Part shown: in pieces, positions 26,582 through 35,693 of the stretch
Numbering within the stretch: the stretch's first letter is position 1
Layout of the letters: each line of letters opens with the position of its first letter
From: an uncultured Victivallales bacterium
GTDB lineage: Bacteria > Verrucomicrobiota > Lentisphaeria > Victivallales > UBA1829
Length of the DNA stretch: 64,000 bases
Reading direction: 5' to 3'
Assembly: GCA_944390735.1 (NCBI GenBank)
Contig: CALXRL010000012.1
Span: 1-64,000, forward strand
Made by a program: the position numbers and the translations under genes
The notes under the pieces: model-generated
Seen by the model: only the letters and a program-made list of their open reading frames with translations
Database searches by the model: none
What the model was told of the DNA's origin: nothing

Positions 26582-27520
26582 TCAGAGGGATGTCCGTTTC
26601 CCTTCCAAAAGTTCCGCAGATTTGGAACCGGCCGTTTCCCGTTCGGAATTTGCGGAGAGCAGTTCCAGATTCCGGCAGAGAATCTGGAAGGAGTTCTTCG
26701 GAACCCCGAGAAGTCCCGCCACCAGATCGCATTTCGCCATGAACAGAAACAGAATCGGTTTCCCGGTGGTGTTCAGCGATTCAAAATTGCCTTGTCCTTT
26801 GGAGACAATAAGATCCGCGTTCCGGAAGGCTTCCAGAAATTCCGGCGAGGAGTGCTCCGGAGAGACGCCGGGCGTGCAGTCGCCCGTATCAATGATCCGC
26901 TTTGCAATGCCGCCGAATCCGGAGTCGAGCACTTCGCGGCGGGTGACGTCGTTCAGAATCGGCATTCCCTTGACTGAAACCGTGATTTTTTCCCGGTAGC
27001 GTTTCACAAGCAGAGTATCGAAGACCGCTTCTCCGCAGTTGTCCAGCAGATAGAGAATGGAGTTGGCGCGGTTCATGGCCTCCTCGGCCTGCCGGAGGGC
27101 GTCGCGGTCCAGCGGAGTTTGGAATGCGCTTTCGATGGTTTTTTTCGCTTCGTCCAGATCCAGATCGCAGTTCACTCCGAAATCAATGATGTTGCCTCCG
27201 ATCGCGAGTCGGACCAGCGATTCAAAATCCGTAAGATCCAGCTTTTTTTCCCGGAGAAACCGCTCCAGCAGTTCGCGGGCAATGCGGGTGGAGGCATCTT
27301 TCTGGGCGGCATACGGATCGCGGATTCCGGTGCGTTCCGAGGCATAGGAGTAGATGCGCCGAGCCATCAGCGGCGGGGGCGTCCGGTAATCAAAATCCGC
27401 GATTTCGCGGAGCAGATCTTTTACGATTTTTTCTTTCTCCTGCTCATCGGCGGAGAGCATTTCCGCAATTTTGATCGTGTTCCGGACGAGACACTGCACA
27501 CACGTCAAATAGGTTTTCAT
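26582..27520 (-). CDS. DUF89 (ARMT1-type) damage-control phosphatase
   Basis: A 312-residue protein of the DUF89 family, metal-dependent phosphatases that remove harmful phosphometabolites. CVQCLV near the start (Cys8, Cys11) marks the CxxC-containing microbial subfamily. LLDNCGEAVFD (about 157-167) carries the metal-binding Asp-Asn, with GQGNFESL and FLFMAKCD later as usual. It has its own promoter at 27563-27590. Physiological substrate unknown; fructose or nucleotide-sugar phosphates are typical of the family. Confidence 0.85.
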   Translation of the reverse strand: MKTYLTCVQCLVRNTIKIAEMLSADEQEKEKIVKDLLREIADFDYRTPPPLMARRIYSYASERTGIRDPYAAQKDASTRIARELLERFLREKKLDLTDFESLVRLAIGGNIIDFGVNCDLDLDEAKKTIESAFQTPLDRDALRQAEEAMNRANSILYLLDNCGEAVFDTLLVKRYREKITVSVKGMPILNDVTRREVLDSGFGGIAKRIIDTGDCTPGVSPEHSSPEFLEAFRNADLIVSKGQGNFESLNTTGKPILFLFMAKCDLVAGLLGVPKNSFQILCRNLELLSANSERETAGSKSAELLEGKRTSL

Positions 27521-27562
27521 GATTTCTGTCCTAACCTCCTGTCAAAACGTTTCTGTTACGGG

Positions 27563-27590
27563 AAGATAGTGACAAAAAGAAAAAAGTCAA
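27563..27590 (-). promoter_or_regulatory. Promoter of the DUF89 gene
   Basis: On the minus strand TTGACT (27585-27590), a 16-base spacer and TATCTT (27563-27568), 43 bases before the start codon. Confidence 0.6.
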
Positions 27591-27715
27591 TCCGAAGCAG
27601 ACGCGATTTTCCGATTTTAATGAAAAGAAAACAGAAGTGGAAAATCGTTTTCTTCCATATGTTTCGTCTCCGGGGATTGCGTGGAGAACGCGGATTTCCG
27701 CCTTGTTCGGAGCGG

Positions 27716-29497
27716 TCAGCGGTTCCGGGGGATCAGCAGTTCCGCCAGCAGTTCATAGGGCAGGGGGGCGCCGTTGGTTCCTCCAAGGGTTCTGCCGTAG
27801 TTCCGCTGAAGATCGGCAATGGCGCGGACGGGTCCGTACAGTTCGATCCGGAAGATCCCGTCCGCCGGCTCCGGCAGAATGAATTTGACGAATGCCGGTT
27901 TGCCCGCCGTCAGATCGTCCAGCATTTTCTGCTGACCGTTGATGACGACCATCGCTCTCTGCGGTTCCGGCGTTTTCACAAGAAGAAGACGGAATTCAAC
28001 CGGGGTTCCCGCGGAGGCCGCCGAGGAGAATGTTTTCTGGAATGCGCTGCCCTCGATGATGTTCCATCCGCCGAAGGACATGGGGCCGTGGTCGTATACG
28101 AGGAGCCCTTCGCCGGGAATGTCCACGCGGACTCCTCCGGGTCGGACCGCCTTCAGAATGGGGCTTTCCAGCGTTTCCCGGTAGATGGTGTAGCCGGGAT
28201 AGACCAGAAAAAAGGCCGCCAGCAGTGCAAAACCGTTGTAGAGAAAAAGAGTTTTGTACTGTTTCCGTCTCCAGAGCACGGGAAGTCCCGCGCAGAAAAG
28301 ACCGCCGGCGAGAGCAAACAGGGCAAACGAGGGAACACGGAAGCGTCCCAGATTGTAGAAGGCCGCCGCCGCAAGCCAGTACATCGCCAGAAACAGAAGC
28401 AGAAGGGCGATACCCCGTTTGCGGAAGCTGCGGCGGAGATTCCGGAAACAGCCCGCCAGACAGAGGGTCAGCAGCAGTCCGGTCGGCAGAAAACGGAACG
28501 TCGCCAGCAGTGCGCTCCTGTCTCCGTTCACGGCGGGATTGATGTTGTTCGGAATATCGAATTCGTTCCAGTAGAGGAGAAGTTTCCGGAAGGTCAGTTC
28601 CAGATAGGCCGCGGGCTCTTCCCGGATCCAGTCGAGAATGCGCATGGGAACGGATCGCTCCTCCTGATTTTTCGTCCAGATCTGGAAGGAGGCCGGGTAT
28701 TCGAGTCCGCCCGGCGGCGATTCCTTGGTGTTCCCGAGCGCGAGGACCGCTCCGCCCGCGGTGGAGGGCCCTTTCAGCGTCCCGTACCGGATCGAGTTGA
28801 CGGCGGCAAACGGAAGCTGCGGCAGCAGGGTTCCGAGAAGCACCATCGACACGGCAAGAGCGAATGCTTTCCCCGATTTCCGTCTGGATCTCCATTCCCC
28901 CCAGAAACACGCCAGAAGAACCGGCGGCAGAAAGCACCAGGCGTTTCCGCGCGTCAGAATGGCGATCGAGAGCACAAAACCGGTCAGAAGCCAGCGGAAC
29001 CATCCTCCGTGATCCATGGCCTTGAGCGTGAGATAGAGCAGAAGCACGAACCAGAGAAGCTGGGTGGTCTCAATCAGACGGTAGGAGGTGTAAAGAATTG
29101 CCAGACGGCTCAGCGCCAGCAGAACGGCCGCCAGGATTCCCGCTGTTTTTCCCGCAATGCGCGCTCCGGCAAGTCCCGTCAGCAGAATCGCGGCCCCTCC
29201 GCACAGCGACTGGGCCAGGAGAACCATGAAATCCGACGGTCCCGTCAGCAGCTGAATCAGCGGCAGAAAGACCGCGTAATAGAAGGGCTGATAATAAAAC
29301 TCTTTCGGAAAGGTTCCCTGCAGGATCTGTTCCGAAAGAGTCTTGTAGGTTGCCATGTCGGTCACGGAGGCGGGCGCGCAGACCGCCGGATCGGCTGCGG
29401 AAAGCTGAATGCCGGCGATCAGACGCAGGAGAAATCCCGCGGCGGCAATCGCCGTCAGCAGAAGCAGAAAACGAGTTTTTCCGTGCCGGCTGGACAT
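27716..29497 (-). CDS. GT39-type membrane glycosyltransferase
   Basis: A 593-residue polytopic protein with about ten hydrophobic helices over residues 10-420 and a soluble C-terminal domain of about 150 residues. The loop after helix 1 (SVTDMATYKTLSEQILQG) contains the Asp expected of dolichyl/polyprenyl-phosphate-sugar transferases of the GT39/ArnT type, and FYYQPFYYAVFLPL fits PMT_2 proteins. It starts five bases after frr and is co-transcribed with pyrH-frr. It probably transfers a lipid-linked sugar to an envelope acceptor; donor and acceptor are unknown. Confidence 0.75.
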   Translation of the reverse strand: MSSRHGKTRFLLLLTAIAAAGFLLRLIAGIQLSAADPAVCAPASVTDMATYKTLSEQILQGTFPKEFYYQPFYYAVFLPLIQLLTGPSDFMVLLAQSLCGGAAILLTGLAGARIAGKTAGILAAVLLALSRLAILYTSYRLIETTQLLWFVLLLYLTLKAMDHGGWFRWLLTGFVLSIAILTRGNAWCFLPPVLLACFWGEWRSRRKSGKAFALAVSMVLLGTLLPQLPFAAVNSIRYGTLKGPSTAGGAVLALGNTKESPPGGLEYPASFQIWTKNQEERSVPMRILDWIREEPAAYLELTFRKLLLYWNEFDIPNNINPAVNGDRSALLATFRFLPTGLLLTLCLAGCFRNLRRSFRKRGIALLLLFLAMYWLAAAAFYNLGRFRVPSFALFALAGGLFCAGLPVLWRRKQYKTLFLYNGFALLAAFFLVYPGYTIYRETLESPILKAVRPGGVRVDIPGEGLLVYDHGPMSFGGWNIIEGSAFQKTFSSAASAGTPVEFRLLLVKTPEPQRAMVVINGQQKMLDDLTAGKPAFVKFILPEPADGIFRIELYGPVRAIADLQRNYGRTLGGTNGAPLPYELLAELLIPRNR

Positions 29498-29502
29498 TCC
29501 GA

Positions 29503-30069
29503 TCAGAAGCTCATGAGTTCTTTTTCTTTGTCTTCCATGAGCAGATCGATATGGGCAATGGACTTGTCCGTGACTTCCTGGATCTGTTCGAGAATGTCTT
29601 TGAGTTCATCCTCGGTGATTTCGGAGGCTTTCTGGGCTTTTTTCGCCACTTCGTTGGCATCGCGGCGGATGTTCCGGACCGCGACTCTGGCCTCTTCCGC
29701 GCGGGCCTTGACCTGTTTTCCGAGGGCGAGACGGCGTTCCTGCGAGAGCGGCGGAATCGGAAGACGGATGACACGCCCGTCGCTGACCGGAGAGATCCCC
29801 AGATTCGATTCCCGGATCGCCTTCTCGATGACCTTCACCAGAGACTGATCCCACGGCTGAATCGTGATGAGACGAGCTTCCGGGGTGGCAAGATTGGCCA
29901 CGTCGCGGAGTCTGGATTTCGCTCCGTAGTAATCGACCGTGATATGTTCCACCAGCGCGGTGGAGGCTTTGCCTGTGCGGATCGCGGAAAAGTCGTTTTT
30001 CATGGCTTCCTCGGCCTTGGCCATGTTTTCCTTGGTTTCGTCCACGAGCAGCAGGATTTCGTCTGTCAT
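29503..30069 (-). CDS. frr: Ribosome recycling factor
   Basis: A 188-residue protein that, with EF-G, splits the post-termination ribosome. IRTGKAS, VDYYGA, ITIQPWDQSLVKVIEKAI and the C-terminal coiled-coil arms are standard, and the length matches the family. AGGAG lies seven bases before the ATG. It follows pyrH by 51 bases, the common bacterial order; the GT39 gene after it is not usual. Confidence 0.97.
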   Translation of the reverse strand: MTDEILLLVDETKENMAKAEEAMKNDFSAIRTGKASTALVEHITVDYYGAKSRLRDVANLATPEARLITIQPWDQSLVKVIEKAIRESNLGISPVSDGRVIRLPIPPLSQERRLALGKQVKARAEEARVAVRNIRRDANEVAKKAQKASEITEDELKDILEQIQEVTDKSIAHIDLLMEDKEKELMSF

Positions 30070-30120
30070 TTGATTTCTCCTATGGTTTGATTTGGATTCT
30101 TTGTCCGGTTTCGGTTTGCT

Positions 30121-30837
30121 TCAGGAAACGACCGTTCCCACGGAATTGTCTCCGGTGAGGACTTTCAGGAGCGCGCCGGGTTCGTCGAAGTCGAAAACGA
30201 CGATGTGCAGACGATTTTCCGAACAGAGGGAAAATGCTGCCGCGTCCATCACGGCCAGTTTGCGTGCGAGCACCTCGCTGAAGGAGATGGTTTCAAATCT
30301 CCGGGCGGAGGGATCCTTTTTCGGGTCGGCGGTGTAGATTCCGTTGACCTTGGTGGCTTTGAGCAGTGCCTGGGCTCCGGTCTCCAGAGCGCGGAGCGCG
30401 GCGGTGGTGTCGGTCGTGAAATACGGCGATCCCGTGCCGCAGGCGAAGATCACAAGTTTGTGCGCGTCGAGCTGCCGGAGCGCCTCGTCGCGGTTGTAGC
30501 GGGAGACGAACGGTTCCATCGCAATCGCCGAATGAAGCGCGCACTCAACACCCGCCTCCTGAAAGGCATTCTTGAGGCAGAGCGCATTCATGGCGGTGGC
30601 GAGCATTCCCATCTGATCCGCCGTGACGCGGTCCATGCCGCCCCTGGAGCCCGCAAGTCCGCGCCAGAGATTGCCCGCGCCGACCACCAGCGCAATTTCC
30701 ACTCCGAGGGCAAGCGCCTCCTTGACTCTTGCGACAACCGATGCCACCGCATCCGGATCGTAGCCGTGTCCTCTGCTTCCCTGAAGGGACTCCCCGCTGA
30801 TTTTCAGCAGCACTCTTTGATACACCGATGAACTCAT
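30121..30837 (-). CDS. pyrH: UMP kinase
   Basis: A 238-residue bacterial uridylate kinase (UMP to UDP). LLKISGE, GAGNLWRG and DRVTADQMGMLATAMNAL are family hallmarks, and KATKVNGIYTADP is the nucleotide-binding segment. The ATG at 30837 has GGAG eight bases upstream; the frame continues upstream but without a ribosome binding site. It heads a transcript with frr and the GT39 gene. No tsf or rpsB lies directly upstream. Confidence 0.96.
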   Translation of the reverse strand: MSSSVYQRVLLKISGESLQGSRGHGYDPDAVASVVARVKEALALGVEIALVVGAGNLWRGLAGSRGGMDRVTADQMGMLATAMNALCLKNAFQEAGVECALHSAIAMEPFVSRYNRDEALRQLDAHKLVIFACGTGSPYFTTDTTAALRALETGAQALLKATKVNGIYTADPKKDPSARRFETISFSEVLARKLAVMDAAAFSLCSENRLHIVVFDFDEPGALLKVLTGDNSVGTVVS

Positions 30838-30864
30838 TCCCTGATCTCCGTTTTGATTCCGGGG

Positions 30865-30893
30865 AATATAATCCAATAAAAGCATGAAATCAA
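30865..30893 (-). promoter_or_regulatory. Promoter of pyrH-frr
   Basis: On the minus strand TTGATT (30888-30893), a 17-base spacer and TATATT (30865-30870), 27 bases before the pyrH start. Confidence 0.75.
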
Positions 30894-30913
30894 CAGGAAA
30901 ACGGAGGATTCCG

Positions 30914-30968
30914 AAAAAAAACTCTTTCCCCGGATCCTCACAGAAATGTGTGAAATTCGGGGAAAGAG
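30914..30968 (-). terminator. Strong terminator of the PHP-to-GH16 operon
   Basis: Arms CTCTTTCCCCG (30922-30932) and CGGGGAAAGAG (30958-30968) pair over 11 bases, with an inner TCACA/TGTGA helix (30938-30942/30949-30953). On the minus strand the structure is followed by a run of seven Ts. It lies 45 bases after the GH16 stop. Confidence 0.9.
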
Positions 30969-31013
30969 GGATTTCCGCGGAAAAACGTGCCTCCTTCGAG
31001 GGCGCCGAAGTCG

Positions 31014-31898
31014 TTATTTTCCGGCCTTTCCCGCTGTTTTCTGATAGACGCGGACATAGTCGATCAGATAGGTGGCCGGGAGAATGGATTTGTCAACTTT
31101 TCCCCCGAGTGTTCCGCCGATCGCCAGATTCAGCAGCAGAAAATGCGGTGCGCGGAAGGCGTTGAAATCTCCGTTGCTGCACTGTTCGGTCCGGAAGGTG
31201 AAGAAGGGTTCCTCGTCAAAGAAAAAGACCAGCTTTTCAGGATCCCATTCCAAGGCGAAGGTATGAAATCCCTCGGTGAATTTGCGGTCGGTGATTTTCT
31301 TGTTGGACTGGCGGTATTTTCCGTTTTTGTCCTTCCAGTGGATCGCCGACTGCAGGACATATTTGCCCTCTTTGTTCTTCCAGAATTCGAAGATGTCGAT
31401 TTCTCCTTTTGCGGGCCAGTCGCCGTAACGGTTGTCGGTTCCGATGGTCCAGAAGGCGGGCCAGACGCCCTGTCCGGCGGGGAGCTTCGCCCGCATTTCG
31501 GCGCGTCCGTAGAGAAAGGTGAAGGTCTTTGAGGTAATCAGTCCGGCGGAGGTGATTTCAATTTTTTTGCGGTTGAACTTCCAGTTCTTGGACCCCTCCT
31601 TGTACCAGGGATTCGGCTTGTCTTCGGCGAGGGCGACCAGATGGAGACAGCCGTCTTTCACGTAGGCGTTTTTCTCATCGCTGGTGTACCACTGCATCTC
31701 CTTGTTGCGGAGGAAGCCCTGGTATTCGTAGACCCATTTTTTGGGATCCGGCTTTCCCGGCTTGTCGAACTCGTCCGACCAGATGAGTTTCCAGCCGGCG
31801 CGCGCGGCAGGAGGGGTCGGTTCGGCGGCGTTCATCATGCTCCATGATCCGGTCATCAGAATCAGGAGGGCGGGAATGATGGCTTTTTTCATGTTCAT
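31014..31898 (-). CDS. Secreted GH16 beta-glucanase
   Basis: A 294-residue exported enzyme with a signal peptide ending around MMNAAEP and one GH16 domain. GEIDIFEFW carries the E-x-D-x-x-E catalytic set, and FHTFALEWDPEKL with LLNLAIGGTLGG are standard late motifs. The E-I-D-I-F-E form fits laminarinase-type beta-1,3-glucanases, though agarase- or carrageenase-like specificity cannot be excluded. AAGGA lies seven bases before the ATG at 31898. It is the last gene of its operon, 43 bases after a pseudopilin gene. Confidence 0.9.
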   Translation of the reverse strand: MNMKKAIIPALLILMTGSWSMMNAAEPTPPAARAGWKLIWSDEFDKPGKPDPKKWVYEYQGFLRNKEMQWYTSDEKNAYVKDGCLHLVALAEDKPNPWYKEGSKNWKFNRKKIEITSAGLITSKTFTFLYGRAEMRAKLPAGQGVWPAFWTIGTDNRYGDWPAKGEIDIFEFWKNKEGKYVLQSAIHWKDKNGKYRQSNKKITDRKFTEGFHTFALEWDPEKLVFFFDEEPFFTFRTEQCSNGDFNAFRAPHFLLLNLAIGGTLGGKVDKSILPATYLIDYVRVYQKTAGKAGK

Positions 31899-31941
31899 TC
31901 AAAGATCCTTTCTCAAAGTTGTGTCTGATAGGAAAGATTGT

Positions 31942-32709
31942 TTATTCATTGCCGGGATAGGGGTGCTGTCCCCAGAAGTAGGCGCGTCCGACGCAGCCCC
32001 AGTCGGGGGTGGGGGTGGAGGGGAGATCGCGGCTTTCGACATGTCCGTCGAGGAATGCAAAGTTGGCGCGGAGGACATGGCGGTAGTCCACCGCGGAGAC
32101 CGCCTTGGGGGAGTAGGCGTTTTCTCCCGTGCCCTTCACGTCGGTGATGAGCATTCGCTGCGAGGGCCGTTTGACCCGTTTGTACTGGAGCGTTCCGTCA
32201 TACCCGACGCCCCATACCGAGGAGGGAGCCTCCTTTCCCATGAAACGGTTCAGTCCGTAATGGTTGCTCTCCTGGAAGGTGCGGATGTACTGGTCGCTTG
32301 TCTGTCCCGGACAGGCAAAGATGCCCCAGGCTTTGATGGGACCGCTCTCGCTGGCCTCCGGAGTCATTTTCTGAATGTGCCGGACCTGAATGTTCACCAC
32401 TCCGGAGGATTTCGCCCGGACCGGATCCACATAGTTCAGCATCAGCGTGGACTGCCAGCGCATATAGTCCTTGGTGACGCTCTCCACGCCCCGGCCGTTG
32501 TCATGTTCATACATCAGGGCCGCCTGTGCCAGCTGCTTGAGATTCGATACACAGCCGATGGACTGCGCCTTCCGCCGCGCAGACTGCAGCGCAGGCAGAA
32601 GCAGCGCCGCCAGGATGGCAATGATCGCAATGACGATCAGGAGTTCTATGAGCGTGAAAAAGAACCCTCTGTTCCGGGGGGCGTTTCCGTTCTTGTTTCT
32701 GATCCGCAT
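31942..32709 (-). CDS. Pseudopilin-like H-x9-DG protein next to GH16
   Basis: A 255-residue pilin-like protein. A basic leader ([15 protein letters not shown]) is followed by [18 protein letters not shown]; the residue before FTLIE is Phe, with a Gly two positions earlier. CVSNLKQ follows the helix. [16 protein letters not shown] near the end is a perfect H-x9-DG signature. AAGGAG lies seven bases before the ATG. It sits between a TIM-barrel isomerase gene and the GH16 gene, the same pseudopilin-before-glycosidase order as in the three larger units. Confidence 0.9.
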   Translation of the reverse strand: MRIRNKNGNAPRNRGFFFTLIELLIVIAIIAILAALLLPALQSARRKAQSIGCVSNLKQLAQAALMYEHDNGRGVESVTKDYMRWQSTLMLNYVDPVRAKSSGVVNIQVRHIQKMTPEASESGPIKAWGIFACPGQTSDQYIRTFQESNHYGLNRFMGKEAPSSVWGVGYDGTLQYKRVKRPSQRMLITDVKGTGENAYSPKAVSAVDYRHVLRANFAFLDGHVESRDLPSTPTPDWGCVGRAYFWGQHPYPGNE

Positions 32710-32755
32710 TTTTGTTCTCCTTGGTTGATCTTGTCAGGGAACCGGTGGAGCCGGT

Positions 32756-33532
32756 TCACGGAAGATTTTCAATGAATTCCAGAGTGCGCAGCACCTCGTC
32801 CGAGCTGCAGTTCTGTTCCAGAAGTTTGACGGCGGGAAGACGGTTGATTTCCGAATGAAACGGCAGCGGCAGATCCCCCGCGCCCGGACAGAGATGCATG
32901 TCGTTGCCCGCGGCCTCGTTGTTGGTGATCCGGGAGTCCGACCAGTGAATTCTGCCGATCATTTCCGGAAATTTCAGAAAATCGTACAGGTGCTTCAGCC
33001 GCTCCCGATGGGTCGGATAAACCGCCAGACTGGTCGAGGCATGGCTGGTGTCCAGTGTCAGCATCAGATTGTCGCATCCGGCGTCCCTCCGGATTCGGAA
33101 CCACTCCTCCGCCGTGTCTCCGAAGAGCCGCATGATCTTCGGCGGATACATGAGCTGATTTTCCATGCAGAGCGTGATGGATCTCTCCGCGGCGTACGCG
33201 GCAAGTTCCCGGAGCGATTCGAGGAGAGTGTCATAATCTCCCGTGTTCTCCTCCCCGATGCTTCGAATTCCGAGCGTGTGGATGACCATCCGGTCGATTC
33301 CGTAGCGGCATCCCTCCGCGAGCGCGTCTTTCATTTTCCGCATTCCGGCATTCCGGACGGCTTCATCCGGCGATGCCAGATTGATCCCTTCATAGGGCAG
33401 GTGCACTCCTCCGACAAACGGAAGATACTGCGCCCACGTGGGCGAGCTTTCATAGCGCCCGATGTGGGCCTCCACCCCCAGATGGTTCTCCCGCAGAAAA
33501 CGGATGCTGTGCAGCGGTTTGGTCAGGAGCAT
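32756..33532 (-). CDS. TIM-barrel sugar isomerase/epimerase (AP-endonuclease-2 family)
   Basis: A 258-residue protein of the xylose isomerase-like TIM-barrel family. Metal ligands are likely the Glu in LCMENQL, the Asp in TLDTSHA, the His in IHWSDSR and a late Glu. Its ATG lies inside the 3' end of the PHP gene (10-base overlap) with GGAGG seven bases upstream. Together with the PHP protein it suggests handling of a released sugar or cyclitol, but no substrate can be named. Confidence 0.75.
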   Translation of the reverse strand: MLLTKPLHSIRFLRENHLGVEAHIGRYESSPTWAQYLPFVGGVHLPYEGINLASPDEAVRNAGMRKMKDALAEGCRYGIDRMVIHTLGIRSIGEENTGDYDTLLESLRELAAYAAERSITLCMENQLMYPPKIMRLFGDTAEEWFRIRRDAGCDNLMLTLDTSHASTSLAVYPTHRERLKHLYDFLKFPEMIGRIHWSDSRITNNEAAGNDMHLCPGAGDLPLPFHSEINRLPAVKLLEQNCSSDEVLRTLEFIENLP

Positions 33533-34566
33533 GGCGCATCCTCCGGGAAAATGGGGTTCAGGAGAAAGACCGGTTCGAAACAGCCCTCCTCATATTTCCG
33601 TTTCCGTGGTTTTCCGCGTCCGCGGACGCGGCAGTAGGTGCAGGGAGGAAGGGTCTCCTCGGTTTCGAAGTGTCCGGTCAGTCCCCGGAAGGTGCGAACG
33701 GCGCGCCCGTCCGCGATGAGGTCGACCTCCTCCAGCGGATGGCGGATCTGGAACTCCAGATGAATTCGCCGGGGCGCTCCCGCGGGAGCCTCCGGACCGG
33801 TAAAGTGAAACACGGGATTCTCAATGAGGTTGTCCACCGTGCAGAAGAACCGCCCGGTCCGGTACGCCCGGAGGATCTCCTCATAGCTGTTCTCCTCGAC
33901 CAGCAGATGGTCCTGCACGAACTCTCCGGGCAGATAATCGTGACCGCCATCGGTGAAATGGCGGTGGAAATCCGATCCGCACCGGGTGTAGATCCGGTAT
34001 CCCCGGCAGAGAAGCTGATCCCATTCCGCGCCGATGTCCCAGGTCTGTTTCGCGCGGCGTTCCTTGCGGTCGACGCACGCGATGATTTTGAAGACCTCCG
34101 ACGCTTTCGCCAGCGGTTCCAGCTGTTCCAGCGGAACATCGGGTGCGTTGGGATGGTTGAAGATCATCAGCGTCTTCTCCTTTCCCCAGTGCTCCTCGAC
34201 GAATTTCAGCTCCTCGCACGCCTTTTCGATTCCGCGGACTCCCGCAAGGCGGCAGTAGCGGCGGACCAGTTCCGCCTGAAGTTCAAATTCCCGGTTGTCC
34301 GGAACGGTCAGAAACATGGTGTGCCGTTCGACCGGGAACTCCTGCTCCGCAGTATGGAAGATCGGAATGGAAGGATACTGTTTCCGGGCCTCCAGAATTT
34401 CCTGGTATTGTTTTTCCCCCCAGCGGTCGCCCCCTTCCGCATGACCGGAGATGGCGAGAAAGTCACAGAATTTTTTGGATTGTTCCACAATCTCCGGCAC
34501 CGGAACATGACCATCGCAGCAGCAGTGCGAATGAATGTGCACATCGCCCTTGATCCATTTGCCCAT
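33523..34566 (-). CDS. PHP-domain metal-dependent phosphoesterase
   Basis: A 347-residue protein. DVHIHSHCCCDG gives the H-x-H metal site, with TAEQEF, NHPN and GSDFHRHF as later metal ligands of the PHP fold. The C-terminal part (about 255-335) looks like a small beta domain. It is the first gene of the four-gene unit ending with GH16 and is driven by the strong promoter at 34671-34699. Such proteins act on phosphate esters or related hydrolysable groups; its substrate is unknown. Confidence 0.75.
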   Translation of the reverse strand: MGKWIKGDVHIHSHCCCDGHVPVPEIVEQSKKFCDFLAISGHAEGGDRWGEKQYQEILEARKQYPSIPIFHTAEQEFPVERHTMFLTVPDNREFELQAELVRRYCRLAGVRGIEKACEELKFVEEHWGKEKTLMIFNHPNAPDVPLEQLEPLAKASEVFKIIACVDRKERRAKQTWDIGAEWDQLLCRGYRIYTRCGSDFHRHFTDGGHDYLPGEFVQDHLLVEENSYEEILRAYRTGRFFCTVDNLIENPVFHFTGPEAPAGAPRRIHLEFQIRHPLEEVDLIADGRAVRTFRGLTGHFETEETLPPCTYCRVRGRGKPRKRKYEEGCFEPVFLLNPIFPEDAPCS

Positions 34567-34670
34567 GAGTGTTTCCTTTCTTTTGCATCCGCTCTGTTTT
34601 TCCGCCGATTGGAGAGATTTCTGTGTCCGAATCGTTGAAAACGGGATTTCTTTCGGTTGCTTTTGAAAAG

Positions 34671-34699
34671 ATTATACCATATAGTACCGGAAATGACAA
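34671..34699 (-). promoter_or_regulatory. Promoter of the PHP-isomerase-pseudopilin-GH16 operon
   Basis: On the minus strand TTGTCA (34694-34699), a 17-base spacer and TATAAT (34671-34676), a near-consensus promoter with a leader of about 100 bases. Confidence 0.8.
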
Positions 34700-34754
34700 T
34701 CCCTGTATTGTTGCATTTCTTTGCTGATTTGTCGCAGGAAAGGAGCGGTTGAAA

Positions 34755-35633
34755 ATGAATGAAATCGGGTTGAGAAAGGATGTTTACGAGTCGATCGGCA
34801 TCTCGCTGCCGTTTTATCTTCACAGCGTCGGATATCACTCCTACGCGGCGGGGGAGGGGGAGTATCCTTCGCTTCTGGTGAACACGTTTGTGCAGCTGAT
34901 CTGGTGTGTTTCCGGGATCGGGGAGGTGACGCTGTACGATCGGAAATACACGCTTCAGGCAGGTGATTTTTTCTATTATCTGCCCGGAGAGGACCACTCC
35001 TATCGGGCGATTTCCCCGCTGTGGAAGCATCGCTGGGTCTGCTTTGACGGACCGAAGGCGGCGGATTTCATGATGTCATACGGATATCCCAGACACATTC
35101 GCAATGCGGGAACGTGTCCGGAACAGCTGTTTGAACGTCTGACGGAGACGGTTTCACTCGGGGATCCCTTTCAGATGCGCATGCACATCAGCATTCTTGC
35201 GGAGATTCTCGCTCTGGCCGGCGTTTCCAAGAAGCGGGATCTCGAGGCGGAACCGCTGGTGAGACAGTGTGTTCATCTGATCCAGACATCGTTTCAGGAT
35301 CCCCGGGTCGACATCAATTATCTCTGTGAGAAGCTCGGGGTGCACCGGGCGACTCTGACGCGCAATTTTCATCAGGCGATGCACCGGACCCCGGGCGAAT
35401 ATCTGCTGGCGGTCCGGGCTCATCACGGCATGACGCTGCTCTGCGGAACCAATCAGAGCGTGTCGGAGATTGCCCGGCGCTGCGGGGTCGGAGGGATTGT
35501 GCGCTTCAGTCGTCTGATCCGCCGGATCACCGGCTGTTCCCCCACGCAGTACCGGGCGGAGCATCGGAGGGAGCCGGTCTCCGGGGAGGAGCTCTCCGGA
35601 GGGGGGCTTTTGCAGGAGAAGGAGGATCTGTAA
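34755..35633 (+). CDS. AraC-family transcriptional regulator
   Basis: A 292-residue regulator. AAGGAG ends nine bases before the ATG at 34755. The N-terminal cupin part includes LQAGDFFYYLPGEDHSYRA (about 70-88). The C-terminal helix-turn-helix pair spans about 175-270 (DINYLCEKLGVHRATLTRN and VSEIARRCGVGGIVRFSR). It diverges from the PHP-to-GH16 operon and may regulate it, but the strong divergent promoter there does not obviously need an activator. Confidence 0.85.
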   Translation: MNEIGLRKDVYESIGISLPFYLHSVGYHSYAAGEGEYPSLLVNTFVQLIWCVSGIGEVTLYDRKYTLQAGDFFYYLPGEDHSYRAISPLWKHRWVCFDGPKAADFMMSYGYPRHIRNAGTCPEQLFERLTETVSLGDPFQMRMHISILAEILALAGVSKKRDLEAEPLVRQCVHLIQTSFQDPRVDINYLCEKLGVHRATLTRNFHQAMHRTPGEYLLAVRAHHGMTLLCGTNQSVSEIARRCGVGGIVRFSRLIRRITGCSPTQYRAEHRREPVSGEELSGGGLLQEKEDL

Positions 35634-35693
35634 TTCATCTTTGCTTTTTTGTTGCATCCGCACAGCGAAAATTGCGCGGATGCGGCGGAGCGG

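Noticed and set aside
27604..27647. Inverted repeat CGATTTTCC/GGAAAATCG with a following T-run on the plus strand
   Set aside because: The loop is 26 bases and no plus-strand gene ends nearby, so it is probably chance in an AT-rich stretch.
27119..29848. 909-codon open frame on the plus strand
   Set aside because: It lies antisense to the DUF89 and GT39 genes, which have recognisable motifs and ribosome binding sites. The long frame reflects high-GC codon bias, and its composition (Arg, Gln, Gly-rich, no domain) is typical of shadow frames.
35654..35683. Inverted repeat GCATCCGC/GCGGATGC between convergent genes
   Set aside because: On the plus strand the T-run comes before the stem, and on the minus strand an A-run follows it, so it is not a terminator in either direction.
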